Assembly: GCA_035499355.1 (NCBI GenBank)
Contig: DATJYZ010000045.1
Location: 1-23,228, forward strand
Direction: 5' to 3'
Length of the DNA: 23,228 bases
DNA from: JAEUPI01 sp035499355
GTDB lineage: Bacteria > Pseudomonadota > Gammaproteobacteria > Burkholderiales > Burkholderiaceae_C
A model generated the notes under the pieces. The model was given only the letters and a program-made list of their open reading frames with translations. It was not told where the DNA came from and did not search any database. This document shows, one piece after another, positions 15,873-23,187 of this stretch. Position 1 is the stretch's first letter. Each line of letters starts with the position of its first letter. A program made the position numbers and the translations under genes.

Positions 15873-15890
15873 CCGGCGCTCGAGCGCCGG
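15873..15890. repeat. 18-bp perfect palindrome before the MetE-like gene
   Basis: CCGGCGCTCGAGCGCCGG is an uninterrupted perfect palindrome. It ends about 10 bases upstream of the minus-strand start at 15863, with the GGGAGA ribosome site directly abutting it. It may be a repressor operator, or an RNA hairpin close enough to affect ribosome binding. It could also slow transcription coming from the EAL-HDOD gene upstream, but no T-run follows, so it is not a standard terminator. Confidence 0.6.
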
Positions 15891-15960
15891 CGGCATCGTA
15901 GCCGCAGCGCGTCGTGCGGGGCAGCGCCCGCGCAGTGGCTGCTGCGGCGGCGACGGGGTA

Positions 15961-17385
15961 CTACTTGGTCGCGACCGCTCGCGAGCGATCGAGCGCGCCG
16001 GCGAGGAACAGCGTCTTGAGCAGTGCGCGGTTGATCTCCAGCGGCTCGATGAACGCCGCATCGGCGGCAGCGCGGATGTCGGGCGCGGACTCGGTCTCGA
16101 TCGCACGCACCAGTTCGAGCAGCGCGTGGAACGGCCCGCCGCCGTCGACGATCGCGGCGCGCACGCGCTCGGGCACTGCGAGCATCGCCAGCGTCTCGAC
16201 GGCCGGGCGGCCGACGATGCGGTCGAGCAGCGAGAACACGCCGCACATGAACAACTCGCCGCGCGTCTCCGCGCTGCTGCCTGGCGACGCCAGTTGGCGC
16301 ATCAGCAGGCCGCGCCGCAGCGCGGCGAAGTTCACCGGCCGCAGCCGCATGTCGTCGCCGGTGCGCGCCAGCATGCCGCCGAGCCAGCGGCGCAGCGGCT
16401 GCACGCCGAGCAGCGAGATCGCCTGCTTGAACGAGCCGGTCTCCAGGCGCAGCTGGCCCGGCGCAGCACCCTGCAGGTGACGCAGCAACTCGAACGCGAG
16501 CAGCGGATCGCGCATCAGCGTCTCGTCGAGGCGCTCGGCGTTGCTGCCTTGCTCCAGGTGCTCGATCAGCTCGAGCACCACCTTGGCGTCGGGCTGCGCC
16601 AGCACCGGCGCCCCGCTCGCCTCGTGCAGCGGCCAGCCGACGACGGCGATCGCGCCGCGCGCGAAGCTCTGCTGCAGCTGTGCCATCGTGCGCACCCCGC
16701 TCTGGATGTGCGGGATGCTGCGCGGCGCGCTCTGTGCCGCCGGCACCGGCGCGATGAGGCGGCGGTCGTCGGCGAAGTCGATGATCGACCACTTGAAGGC
16801 GTGCAGCAGCTCGCGCGGCAGCTGGCGCATCGGCCGGCCCTTGAGCAGCAGCGTGTTGCCGCGCGCAGCCAGCTCCTGCAGCACCGCGGTGTTGGCCGGC
16901 TCCACCGCGACGAACCACGGGATCTCGACCATCACGTTGCGTTGCGGCCGCGCGCGCAGCAGCTCGGCCAGCAACAGCTCGGACGAGACGTTGAGCACCA
17001 CCGGCACGCCCTCCACCGGCCAGACCTCGCCGACGGCCTGCAGCAGCGCGTCGGCATCCGGGGTCACGCCCATGCGCAACGGCACCACGCTGAGCCGCGT
17101 GGCGATCACGCCCTGGTAGCGGTCGATCACCGGCGCATAGCCGAGCACCACCTTGCCGAGCACGCGGCTGGCCTCCTCGCCCATCGCCAGCACGGTGGTC
17201 GGCGCGAACGCCGACGGCTCGATGGCGGTGGCCAGGTGGTGGCGCGCCGCCAGCAGATCGCTGCGCGCGGCCGCCTCCTCGATGCGGCTGTCGAGCCAAT
17301 CGAAGGTGGTGAGCGTCTGGCCGGTGAGCGTCGTCGTCCCGGTGTCGGGTGCGGTGGCGCGAAAAGGTGGCTGATTGGCGGACAT
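15961..17385 (-). CDS. EAL-HDOD signalling protein
   Basis: A 474-residue cytoplasmic protein with a degenerate EAL domain (about 60-265) and a C-terminal HDOD domain (about 275-465), the YuxH-like architecture. The EAL part keeps fold landmarks (VPVVLNVSSELLLAELL, NVMVEIPWFVA, LLLKG, WSIIDFADD), but the E-A-L, DDFGTG and EGVE catalytic motifs are not seen, so it should not cleave cyclic-di-GMP. The HDOD part contains MRDPLLAFELLRHL (291-304) and SFKQAISLLGVQPLRRWLGGML (318-339). HDOD proteins commonly act in signalling or regulated protein interactions. I chose the ATG at 17385 because homology begins shortly after it; the open frame reaches a TTG at 17511 that overlaps the stop of the glycosylase gene, so cotranscription with it is likely. 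Confidence 0.88.
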   Translation of the reverse strand: MSANQPPFRATAPDTGTTTLTGQTLTTFDWLDSRIEEAAARSDLLAARHHLATAIEPSAFAPTTVLAMGEEASRVLGKVVLGYAPVIDRYQGVIATRLSVVPLRMGVTPDADALLQAVGEVWPVEGVPVVLNVSSELLLAELLRARPQRNVMVEIPWFVAVEPANTAVLQELAARGNTLLLKGRPMRQLPRELLHAFKWSIIDFADDRRLIAPVPAAQSAPRSIPHIQSGVRTMAQLQQSFARGAIAVVGWPLHEASGAPVLAQPDAKVVLELIEHLEQGSNAERLDETLMRDPLLAFELLRHLQGAAPGQLRLETGSFKQAISLLGVQPLRRWLGGMLARTGDDMRLRPVNFAALRRGLLMRQLASPGSSAETRGELFMCGVFSLLDRIVGRPAVETLAMLAVPERVRAAIVDGGGPFHALLELVRAIETESAPDIRAAADAAFIEPLEINRALLKTLFLAGALDRSRAVATK

Positions 17386-17507
17386 GGCGGATCGCCCGAC
17401 AACGGCGGGCGCCCCTGCAGCGAGTTTCGGCGAAGCCGCGCCGTTGCTGTAGGGCGTGCGCGCCGAAGTGCCAAATCCGCCGCACATGTCGGCGGGTCGT
17501 GCCGACG

Positions 17508-18119
17508 TCAACGCACCGGCGGCACGAAGGCTTTGCGCGCGCGGGCCACTTTGGCGCGGATGACGCAGCCTTCGGCGTGGTCGTTGACCAGCCCCATCGC
17601 CTGCATGAAGGCGTACACGGTGGTCGGCCCGACGAATTGCCAGCCCTGCTTCTTGAGCGCCTTGGACAGCGCCACCGACGTCGGCGACGTCGATGCGTCC
17701 TTCAAGGTCGCGAGCTCCTCCGCATCGGGCTCATGGCGCCAGACGAAGGCAGCGATCGACCCCTCGCGCTGCACCAGTTCGCGCGCCCGCTGCGCGTTGT
17801 TGATCACCGCCTCGATCTTGCCGCGGTGGCGCACGATGCCTGCATTCTGGAGCAGGCGCGTGACGTCTCGCGTGCCGAAGCGCGCCACACGGTGGAAGTC
17901 GAAGCCGTGGAACGCAGCGCGGAAGTTCTCGCGCTTGGCGAGGATCGTGCGCCAGCTCAATCCCGACTGAAAGCCTTCCAGGCACAGCTTCTCGAACAGC
18001 CGCCGGTCGTCGTCGACCGGGTAGCCCCACTCGGTGTCGTGATAGGCCAGGAACTCCGGCGCCGCCGCGCACCAGCGGCAGCGCGGCTTGCCATCGGGGC
18101 CAGCGATCGTGTTGCTCAT
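17508..18119 (-). CDS. tag: DNA-3-methyladenine glycosylase I
   Basis: A 203-residue base-excision repair enzyme that removes 3-methyladenine from alkylated DNA. It matches E. coli Tag through RCRW (C14), AYHDTEWG (H27), LFEKLCLEGFQSGLSW with E48 (equivalent of E38) and W56 (equivalent of W46), IVRHRGKI, ALSKALKKQGWQFVGPTT, and FMQAMGLVNDHAEGC (H181, C185). C14, H27, H181 and C185 form the zinc snap that ties the termini in Tag proteins. Length is typical, with a slightly longer N-terminus. Its stop touches the possible extended start of the EAL-HDOD gene downstream, and it lies 48 bases after the small Cys-rich protein gene. Confidence 0.97.
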   Translation of the reverse strand: MSNTIAGPDGKPRCRWCAAAPEFLAYHDTEWGYPVDDDRRLFEKLCLEGFQSGLSWRTILAKRENFRAAFHGFDFHRVARFGTRDVTRLLQNAGIVRHRGKIEAVINNAQRARELVQREGSIAAFVWRHEPDAEELATLKDASTSPTSVALSKALKKQGWQFVGPTTVYAFMQAMGLVNDHAEGCVIRAKVARARKAFVPPVR

Positions 18120-18167
18120 GCGGCCGCCATTGCAACACGCCGGCGGCGGCCGCGCCGCGGGGAGGAC

Positions 18168-18371
18168 TCAGTGGACGCCGGCGTCGAGCGCGTCGAAGTC
18201 GACGAAGACCTCCCTTCGCGGCTCCTCGACGAGCTCGTTGCAGCGGCACGCGACGCCGCCGCCTTCGCAATCCTCGTCGTGGCTCCAGGGCAGGTCGGGG
18301 TGCTCCTCGCACAGCCAGCCGGTGCCCGCACACGACGAACAAATCAACTTGAGCTGCTTCTGCCGCTTCAT
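18168..18371 (-). CDS. Small Cys-rich zinc-ribbon-like protein
   Basis: A 67-residue protein with a strong ribosome site (GGAGGGG, 4 bases before the ATG). Six cysteines (11, 14, 21, 35, 42, 44) and two histidines (24, 31) are arranged as CSSC-GTGWLC-EEHPDLPWSHDEDC-ACRC, consistent with one or two zinc sites. The GTGW(L/V)CEEHP(D)xPW wording recurs in short uncharacterised proteobacterial proteins and in part recalls DnaJ-type CxxCxGxG modules. The function is unknown. It lies directly upstream of tag on the same strand and may share its transcript. It is easily missed because the open frame extends artificially to 18494. Confidence 0.78.
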   Translation of the reverse strand: MKRQKQLKLICSSCAGTGWLCEEHPDLPWSHDEDCEGGGVACRCNELVEEPRREVFVDFDALDAGVH

Positions 18372-18575
18372 CGGCCCCCTCCGCGCCGTCTGCGGCCATG
18401 CTATCGATGCCGTCGATGCACGGCCAGTGGACAGCCGGTGGATGCCCTGTGGAAATCGCAGGGACAAGTCGCTGCGCCACGACTCCGGGCGCACATCCGT
18501 GCGTCCTGCACGCGCGCGGCCGTTGCCGACCGCCGCCCGGGCGCGGCCGCCGATGGCCCTGCCCGACCGGGCTTG
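18372..18575. other. Intergenic region between VOC and Cys-rich genes
   Basis: No gene is seen in these 204 bases. A short GC hairpin (18561-18572, GCCC/GGGC arms) follows the stop of the VOC gene on the minus strand but has no T-run, so it is at best a weak terminator. The part nearest 18372 should contain the promoter of the Cys-rich gene and tag; no convincing sigma-70 boxes could be picked out. Confidence 0.4.
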
Positions 18576-18998
18576 TCAGATCGGCAGCAGCTCGCCGTTG
18601 ACGATCCACGGCGTGCCGAAGCGGTCGATCAGCATGCCCCAGGCCTTGGCCCAGAACGCCGGCTGCATCGGCATCGTCACCGTGCCGCCGGCGGCCAGCG
18701 CGTCGAACACCTTCTGCGCCTGCGCGGTGGTGTCGTAGTTCAGCGTGATCGAGACGCCCTTGATGCCCTCGTACGGCACGTTGGCCGGCGCGTCGCCGGC
18801 GTAGAGCACGGCGCCGCCAGGCAGCACCAGCCGCGCGTGCATGATGCGATGGGCGAACTCCTTGGGCATGTGATCGGCCATCGGTGAGTCGGCGCCGCTC
18901 ATCAGCACCTCGAGCCTGCCGTCGAGCACGCGCTCGTAGAAGCGCACTGCCTCGGCGCAGTTGCCGTTGAAGCCGAGGTAGGGAATCACTTGGGGCAT
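18576..18998 (-). CDS. VOC-family (PhnB/glyoxalase-like) protein
   Basis: A 140-residue vicinal-oxygen-chelate fold protein of the PhnB/YjdN type. It starts MPQVIPYLGFNGNCAEAVRFYERVL, then IMHARLVLPGGAVLYAGDAP (the strand pair usually carrying ligands), GVSITLNYDTTAQAQKVFDALAAGGTVTMPMQPAFWA (78-114) and the typical end WGMLIDRFGTPWIVNGE. This family is widespread and mostly without proven reaction. AAGGA 8 bases before the ATG at 18998 fixes the start; the longer frame to 19085 is not supported. It lies 79 bases downstream of the amine oxidase gene on the same strand. Confidence 0.93.
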   Translation of the reverse strand: MPQVIPYLGFNGNCAEAVRFYERVLDGRLEVLMSGADSPMADHMPKEFAHRIMHARLVLPGGAVLYAGDAPANVPYEGIKGVSITLNYDTTAQAQKVFDALAAGGTVTMPMQPAFWAKAWGMLIDRFGTPWIVNGELLPI

Positions 18999-19077
18999 GA
19001 CAGGGTCCTTTCGGTGTGGGCCGGGTGGCTGCTCACACGACGAACGACGCGCCGTCGTTTCGACATCGGCGCCGCCT

Positions 19078-20193
19078 TCACGCACGCCAGCCGAACAAGC
19101 CCAGGTCGAAGCGTGACGGCCGCCCTTCGACGAGATCGGCGACGATCTCGCCGATCACGGGCGCGAACTTGAAGCCGTGCCCCGAGCACGGGCTGGCCAC
19201 CAGCACGTTGCCGTGCGCGGGATGGCGGTCGATCCAGAAGTGCTCGTCGGGCGTATTGGTGTAGAGGCAGACGGTCGACGCTCGCAGCCGCCCGTCCGCC
19301 GCCGGCAGCAGGCGCCGCAGCGTGCGCCGCATGTCGTCGACCTCGGCCGCCGCCACCTCGCGGGTGACGGCGTCGGCGCTGGTGGATTCGCCACGATGGT
19401 GAAACGCCACCTTCACGCCAGCGCCCTGGTCCGGAAAGCCATAGAAGAAGCGCGAGCCATCGAACTGCCACAGGTGCACCGGGCAGCGCTGCGGCGTGAA
19501 GGCAGCGGCCGTGGCCGCGGGCTCGAACCAGTGCAGCAGCTGACGCTCGACCCGGAACGGCAACGCCACGCCCGGCAGCAGCGACGCGACCCAGGCGCCC
19601 GCGCAGACGACGAGCTGGCGCGCGCGATGTCGTCCGCGGGCGCTGTGGACGCTGATGTCCGCGCCATCGGCCTGCCAATGGCTCACCGGCTCGTCGTAAC
19701 GCAAGTCCGCGCCGTGGCGCCGCGCCTGGCCGAGCTGCGCGCTCACGCACGCCTCGGCCGCGAGCACGCCGGCGCGCGGCTCCCAGACCCCGACCATGCC
19801 CGGCTCGGGGTTCAGCACCGGCACACGCGCGCGCAGTTCGCTGGCCGACAGCACCTCGTGTTGCAGGCCGTGGGTGCGTGCACTGCGCAGGGCCCCGGCG
19901 ATCAGCGCACTGTCGGGCTCGCCGATCATCACGCCGCCGGTCTGCTGCAGCAGCGCAGCGCCCGACGCGCGCTCCAGCTCGCGCCACAACACGAAGGCGC
20001 GCTGCACCATCGGCACGTAGACCGGGTGCTCGAAGTACGCCTCGCGAATGATGCGGGTGTCGCCGTGCGACGAGCCCCAGCGGTGCGGCGGCTCGAAGCG
20101 GTCGAAGCCGATCACGCGGGCGCCCCGGCGAGCGAGCTCCAGCGCGGCGGCGCCGCCCATCACGCCGAGGCCGACGATCGCCACGTCGTGCAT
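19078..20193 (-). CDS. solA: N-methyl-L-tryptophan oxidase / monomeric sarcosine oxidase family
   Basis: A 371-residue flavoprotein amine oxidase. The FAD-binding GxGxxG is IVGLGVMGGAAALELARRG (6-24), followed by RWGSSHGDTRIIREAYFEHP (38-57), typical of SolA/MSOX. The covalent-flavin Cys is C309 in VCLYTNTPDEHFWIDRHP, and SGHGFKFAPVIGE (337-349) closes the FAD site. These enzymes oxidise N-methyl amino acids to the amino acid, formaldehyde and hydrogen peroxide. Whether N-methyltryptophan, sarcosine or another amine is the substrate cannot be settled, so the symbol is tentative. I chose the ATG at 20193 from family N-termini; one at 20235 adds 14 residues. Ribosome sites are weak for both. 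Confidence 0.9.
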   Translation of the reverse strand: MHDVAIVGLGVMGGAAALELARRGARVIGFDRFEPPHRWGSSHGDTRIIREAYFEHPVYVPMVQRAFVLWRELERASGAALLQQTGGVMIGEPDSALIAGALRSARTHGLQHEVLSASELRARVPVLNPEPGMVGVWEPRAGVLAAEACVSAQLGQARRHGADLRYDEPVSHWQADGADISVHSARGRHRARQLVVCAGAWVASLLPGVALPFRVERQLLHWFEPAATAAAFTPQRCPVHLWQFDGSRFFYGFPDQGAGVKVAFHHRGESTSADAVTREVAAAEVDDMRRTLRRLLPAADGRLRASTVCLYTNTPDEHFWIDRHPAHGNVLVASPCSGHGFKFAPVIGEIVADLVEGRPSRFDLGLFGWRA

Positions 20194-20271
20194 CGACCGG
20201 TCGGTGCTCCGACGCCCGCCCTCGTCCGCCGCCATGGGCGGCAGATTAGCAGTGCCCGAGACGCGCCGCGG

Positions 20272-20748
20272 TCAGGGCGCGGCGGCGCGCTGGAACGTCT
20301 GCAGCGCCCGCCGCAGCGCCTGCGCGTTCGCCAGGTCGTCGCAGACCAGCGACATCGCCTGGTTGCTCAGCGACGCCACCGACAGCACCACGATGCCGTA
20401 TTGCTCGCGGGCGGCGGCACGCTGCTCATCCCACGGGCTGCTGGACATGCACGCCTGCGCGTTGGTGCAGGTGAACGTCAGGCGCGCATCGCGACGGTAG
20501 CTGCGGCCGGCCGAGCCTTGCTCGGCGTAGTCGATGCCGACGCTGCCGAAGAACACCCGCACCTCGCGCGGCCCGGCACGGAACGAGATCGTGTGGTGCT
20601 CGACCTCGGTGTCGGTGATCGCGTGCACACCGTCGTGGCAGCCGAGCAGCGCCTGCTCGATGAAGTCGGCCACCACCATGCGCTCCTGCGCCAGCGCCGG
20701 CGCTGCGCACAACCCCAGCGCCACGATGCCTGCAGTGACGCGATCCAC
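20272..20748 (-). CDS. Small exported protein of unknown function
   Basis: A 158-residue secreted protein I do not recognise. It begins at a GTG (20748) with AAGGAG 9 bases upstream, giving a compact signal peptide (RVTAGIVALGLCAAPALA, cleavage after residue 20). The longer frame to 20970 would put the signal peptide in mid-protein and is rejected. The mature chain has four cysteines (37, 94, 100, 136), suggesting two disulfides in the periplasm, with a beta-rich middle (EVEHHTISFRAGPREVRVFFGSVG) and a helical end. The next gene on the strand (amine oxidase) starts about 78 bases later, so they may be cotranscribed. Confidence 0.72.
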   Translation of the reverse strand: MDRVTAGIVALGLCAAPALAQERMVVADFIEQALLGCHDGVHAITDTEVEHHTISFRAGPREVRVFFGSVGIDYAEQGSAGRSYRRDARLTFTCTNAQACMSSSPWDEQRAAAREQYGIVVLSVASLSNQAMSLVCDDLANAQALRRALQTFQRAAAP

Positions 20749-20887
20749 CCGTGCATGCTCCTTGGAGGCGATGGCGCAGCTTGCCCAATGGGTGGACCGT
20801 CGCGCAACGTCCGAGCCGAGGGGCATCCCCCGTTCCGGAGGTCGGACCACCGCGCCGCGGAACCCGGCTGCGGCGCCGGCTTCGAGG

Positions 20888-21313
20888 TCACTTGACCAGC
20901 GTGACGGGCACGTTGGACAGACGCACCACATTGTGCGCGACGGAACCGAGCACCAGGTCGGCCACCGCACGCATGCCGCGGGTGCCCATGACGATCACGT
21001 CGCAGCCGTGCTGGTGTGCGTAGGCGGCGATCTCTTGCGCCGCGGCGCCAATGCTGACATGCGGCACGCACCTCACCCCGGCGGCCTGCGCAGCCGCCTC
21101 GGCCGGGGCCAGAATCGTGCGCCCTTCGGCTCGCAACTCGGCGTCGATCATCTCCGGCGTCACCAGCTTGCCGGGCCAGACTTGCACCATCGGCGGATGG
21201 ACGTTGAGCACATGCACTTGTGCACCGTCACGCCCCTGCACTTCGCCCAATGCGTATGAAAGCGCGCGTAGTGCGGCAGCGGACCCATCGATCGGTACCA
21301 AGACGCTCTTCAT
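20888..21313 (-). CDS. Universal stress protein (UspA family)
   Basis: A 141-residue single-domain universal stress protein. It starts MKSVLVPIDGSAAALRAL (D9 at the nucleotide site) and ends with the ATP-binding signature G-T-R-G-(9)-G-S at 110-124 (VMGTRGMRAVADLVLGS) followed by VAHNVVRLSNVPVTLVK. This is the ATP-binding type. AGGAG 6 bases before the ATG fixes the start. An FNR-type dyad (21397-21410) lies upstream at promoter distance, suggesting induction when oxygen is scarce, as seen for many such proteins in beta- and gammaproteobacteria. Confidence 0.95.
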   Translation of the reverse strand: MKSVLVPIDGSAAALRALSYALGEVQGRDGAQVHVLNVHPPMVQVWPGKLVTPEMIDAELRAEGRTILAPAEAAAQAAGVRCVPHVSIGAAAQEIAAYAHQHGCDVIVMGTRGMRAVADLVLGSVAHNVVRLSNVPVTLVK

Positions 21314-21369
21314 GCCGTTCTCCTTTGATCGGTGAACGAGCCAGTGCATCGCCACCGCCTCATGAAGCC

Positions 21370-21410
21370 ACCGTAGCCCGCGAGCAAAGACCGGCATTGA
21401 CCTGGGTCAA
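21370..21410 (-). promoter_or_regulatory. FNR/CRP-type site and promoter of the universal stress gene
   Basis: TTGACCTGGGTCAA at 21397-21410 is a dyad (TTGAC-N4-GTCAA, perfect 6-base arms TTGACC/GGTCAA) close to the FNR/ANR consensus TTGAT-N4-ATCAA. On the minus strand a TACGGT -10 candidate follows at 21375-21370. A start point near 21363 would put the dyad centre about 40.5 bases upstream, the classical position for FNR activation. Its centre is about 90 bases from the universal stress protein start codon. Confidence 0.6.
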
Positions 21411-21451
21411 CCAGCCCGTTCGCAGCCCCGCGCGAGAAGCATCCCCGGGGG

Positions 21452-22642
21452 TCAGACGATGCCGGCAGCACGCAGGCTCGCGATGTCGGTCTGAGAGTAG
21501 CCGATCTCCGAGAGGATCGCCTCGGTGTGCTCGCCCAGCAGCGGCGCGCGGCCGCGGAGCGCGCCGGGCGTCTCCGACAGGCGGATCGGCGTGTCGGCCA
21601 CCGGTGCCGGGCGCGGCGCACCGGGAAACGCGATCTCGCGCAGGATGCCGCTGGCACGCACGTGCACGTCGTCCAGCGCCTGTTGCGGGCTGTGCACCGG
21701 GCCGGCCGGGATGCGCGCGGCCTCGAAGACAGCGATGGCATCTGCCCGCGACCGCACGGCGCACCACGCACCGAGGCGCTCGCTCACCACCTGCGCGTGG
21801 CGGCCGCGTGCGGTGTCGTCGACGAAGCGCGGGTCGTCGATCCACTCGGGCACGCCGAGCAGCGCGCAGAAGCGCTGCCACAGCGGCTGACCCACCGCCT
21901 GCACCACCAGCCAATCGCCGTCGGCGCAGCGAAACAGATCCGCCGGCGCCGAACCGTAGCCGAGGTTGCCCTGCGGCACGCGGTCGGGCGCATTGACAGC
22001 CTGCTCGATCAGCACCGCGTTGCCGAAGGTGAGCGCAGTGGCCATCAGCGAGCCGCTCACCTCCTGGCCGCGGCCGCTGCGCTCGCGCGCCATCAGCGCC
22101 AGCAGCGCGCCGAACGCCGCCGAGATCGCGGTGCCGAAGTCGACCCAGTTCACCGCCGCGCGGCGCGGCGCGCCGGGGTCGCCGGTCATGTACACCGCGC
22201 CCGACAGCGCCTGGCCGAGGCCGTCGAAGCCCAGCCGGTGCGCGTACGGCCCGCTGGGTCCGAAGGCGTTGGTCGCCACCAGGATCGCGCGCGGGTTGAT
22301 GGCCGCCACGCTGGCGTGGTCGAGACCCATCGAGCGCAGCGTCGCCGCAGGCAGGTTGGCGATCACGACGTCGCTGCGCGCGATCAGCTTGCGCACCACC
22401 TCGCGGCCCGCCGGCGCGCCGGGCTCGAGCGTCAGCGACCGCTTGCCGCGGTTGACCTGCATGTACAGGCCGCCCTCGCCACTCTCGGCCAACGGCAGCA
22501 GGAAGCGGTCTTCACTGCCGCCGACCTTGTCGACGCGGATCACGTCGGCCCCGTGGTCGGCCAGCAGCGCGCCGCAGAACGGCCCGGCGATGAAGCGCCC
22601 GAAGTCGAGCACGCGGATGCCGGAGAGGACGCCTTCGCTCAT
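21452..22642 (-). CDS. Class III CoA transferase (CaiB/BaiF family)
   Basis: A 396-residue CoA transferase that moves CoA between carboxylic acids. It shows LSGIRVLDFGRFIAGPFCGALLADHGADVIRVDKVGG (6-42), RGKRSLTLE (65-73), NAFGPSGPYAHRLGFDGLGQALSG (125-148) and D168 in NWVDFGTAISAAFGALLALMAR, aligning with the catalytic Asp169 of formyl-CoA transferase. The C-terminal PAGPVHSPQQALDDVHVRA and LGEHTEAIL segments are also typical. The substrate pair is unknown; members serve carnitine, formate/oxalate, succinate, mesaconate and aromatic acids. The ATG at 22642 fits the family start; the longer frame to 22723 is not supported. It is divergent from the ArsR regulator, so regulation by it is possible. 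Confidence 0.94.
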   Translation of the reverse strand: MSEGVLSGIRVLDFGRFIAGPFCGALLADHGADVIRVDKVGGSEDRFLLPLAESGEGGLYMQVNRGKRSLTLEPGAPAGREVVRKLIARSDVVIANLPAATLRSMGLDHASVAAINPRAILVATNAFGPSGPYAHRLGFDGLGQALSGAVYMTGDPGAPRRAAVNWVDFGTAISAAFGALLALMARERSGRGQEVSGSLMATALTFGNAVLIEQAVNAPDRVPQGNLGYGSAPADLFRCADGDWLVVQAVGQPLWQRFCALLGVPEWIDDPRFVDDTARGRHAQVVSERLGAWCAVRSRADAIAVFEAARIPAGPVHSPQQALDDVHVRASGILREIAFPGAPRPAPVADTPIRLSETPGALRGRAPLLGEHTEAILSEIGYSQTDIASLRAAGIV

Positions 22643-22697
22643 CGAGTGATCCCGCCGTTGCGACTGGCGCGCATTGTCGCCGCGCGAAGCCGAGCAC

Positions 22698-22746
22698 TTG
22701 ACAAGGGCATCGGGTGTCGCCAATACTAAACTAAATGGTTCAGTTT
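22698..22746 (+). promoter_or_regulatory. Promoter and putative operator of the arsR-type gene
   Basis: A perfect -35 TTGACA (22698-22703) is followed after 18 bases by AATACT (22722-22727). The predicted transcript start falls at or within a base or two of the ATG at 22735, and no ribosome site is present, so the message is probably leaderless. AAACT (22728-22732) and AGTTT (22742-22746) form an inverted repeat across the start codon, a likely self-repression site for the ArsR protein. Confidence 0.55.
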
Positions 22747-23187
22747 GAAGAGTCGCAACTCGACACCGTGTTCGCCGCGCTGGCCGATTCGACGCGTCGC
22801 AGCGTGCTGCGGCAGCTCGAGGGCGGCAGCCGCTCGGTGAGCGAGCTGGCGCAGCCGCACGGCATGTCGCTCACCGGCTTCATGAAGCACCTGGCGGTGC
22901 TCGAGGCCGCGGGGCTGATCGCACGCTCGAAAGAGGGCCGCGTGGTGAGTTGCGAGCTCGACGCCGCACCGATGCAGGAGGCGGCGCTGTGGATGGCCCG
23001 CTACCGGCGGTTCTGGACCGAGAAGCTCGATGCCCTCGGACGTTATCTTTATCACCAAGAGGAAGTCTCGCCATGGAAAGAGTCACGAGAGCGCGGCAAG
23101 CCGCGGCGGGCGAAGTCCGCATCAGTCGCAACTACGGCGTCGCCCCCGAGAAGGTCTGGCGCGCGTGGACCGACCCGCAGGCGCTGA
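22735..23187 (+). CDS. ArsR-family winged-helix regulator
   Basis: A 150-residue ArsR-type repressor of the metal-independent branch that usually pairs with an SRPBCC gene. The winged helix runs from TVFAALADSTRRSVLRQLEGG (11-31) through SVSELAQPHGMSLTGFMKHLAVLEAAGLI (34-62) to the wing RSKEGRVVSCEL; no metal-binding Cys pair is seen in the recognition helix. RYRRFWTEKLDALGRYLYHQEE marks the usual end near residue 110. The frame goes on for about 38 basic residues that overlap the SRPBCC gene by 115 bases, so the tail is probably incidental or added by loss of the ancestral stop. The transcript appears leaderless. Confidence 0.88.
   Translation: MVQFEESQLDTVFAALADSTRRSVLRQLEGGSRSVSELAQPHGMSLTGFMKHLAVLEAAGLIARSKEGRVVSCELDAAPMQEAALWMARYRRFWTEKLDALGRYLYHQEEVSPWKESRERGKPRRAKSASVATTASPPRRSGARGPTRRR

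Noticed and set aside
14472..16019. 515-codon plus-strand frame
   Set aside because: It is antisense to the MetE-like gene, whose zinc motif and family match are clear.
18422..18465. DnaA-box-like GTGGA/TGTGGAAA words, possible origin
   Set aside because: Only partial matches, no cluster, no AT-rich stretch and no dnaA/dnaN or rep gene nearby.
18561..18572. Terminator hairpin after the VOC gene
   Set aside because: Short stem with a tiny loop and no T-run; expected often by chance at this GC content.
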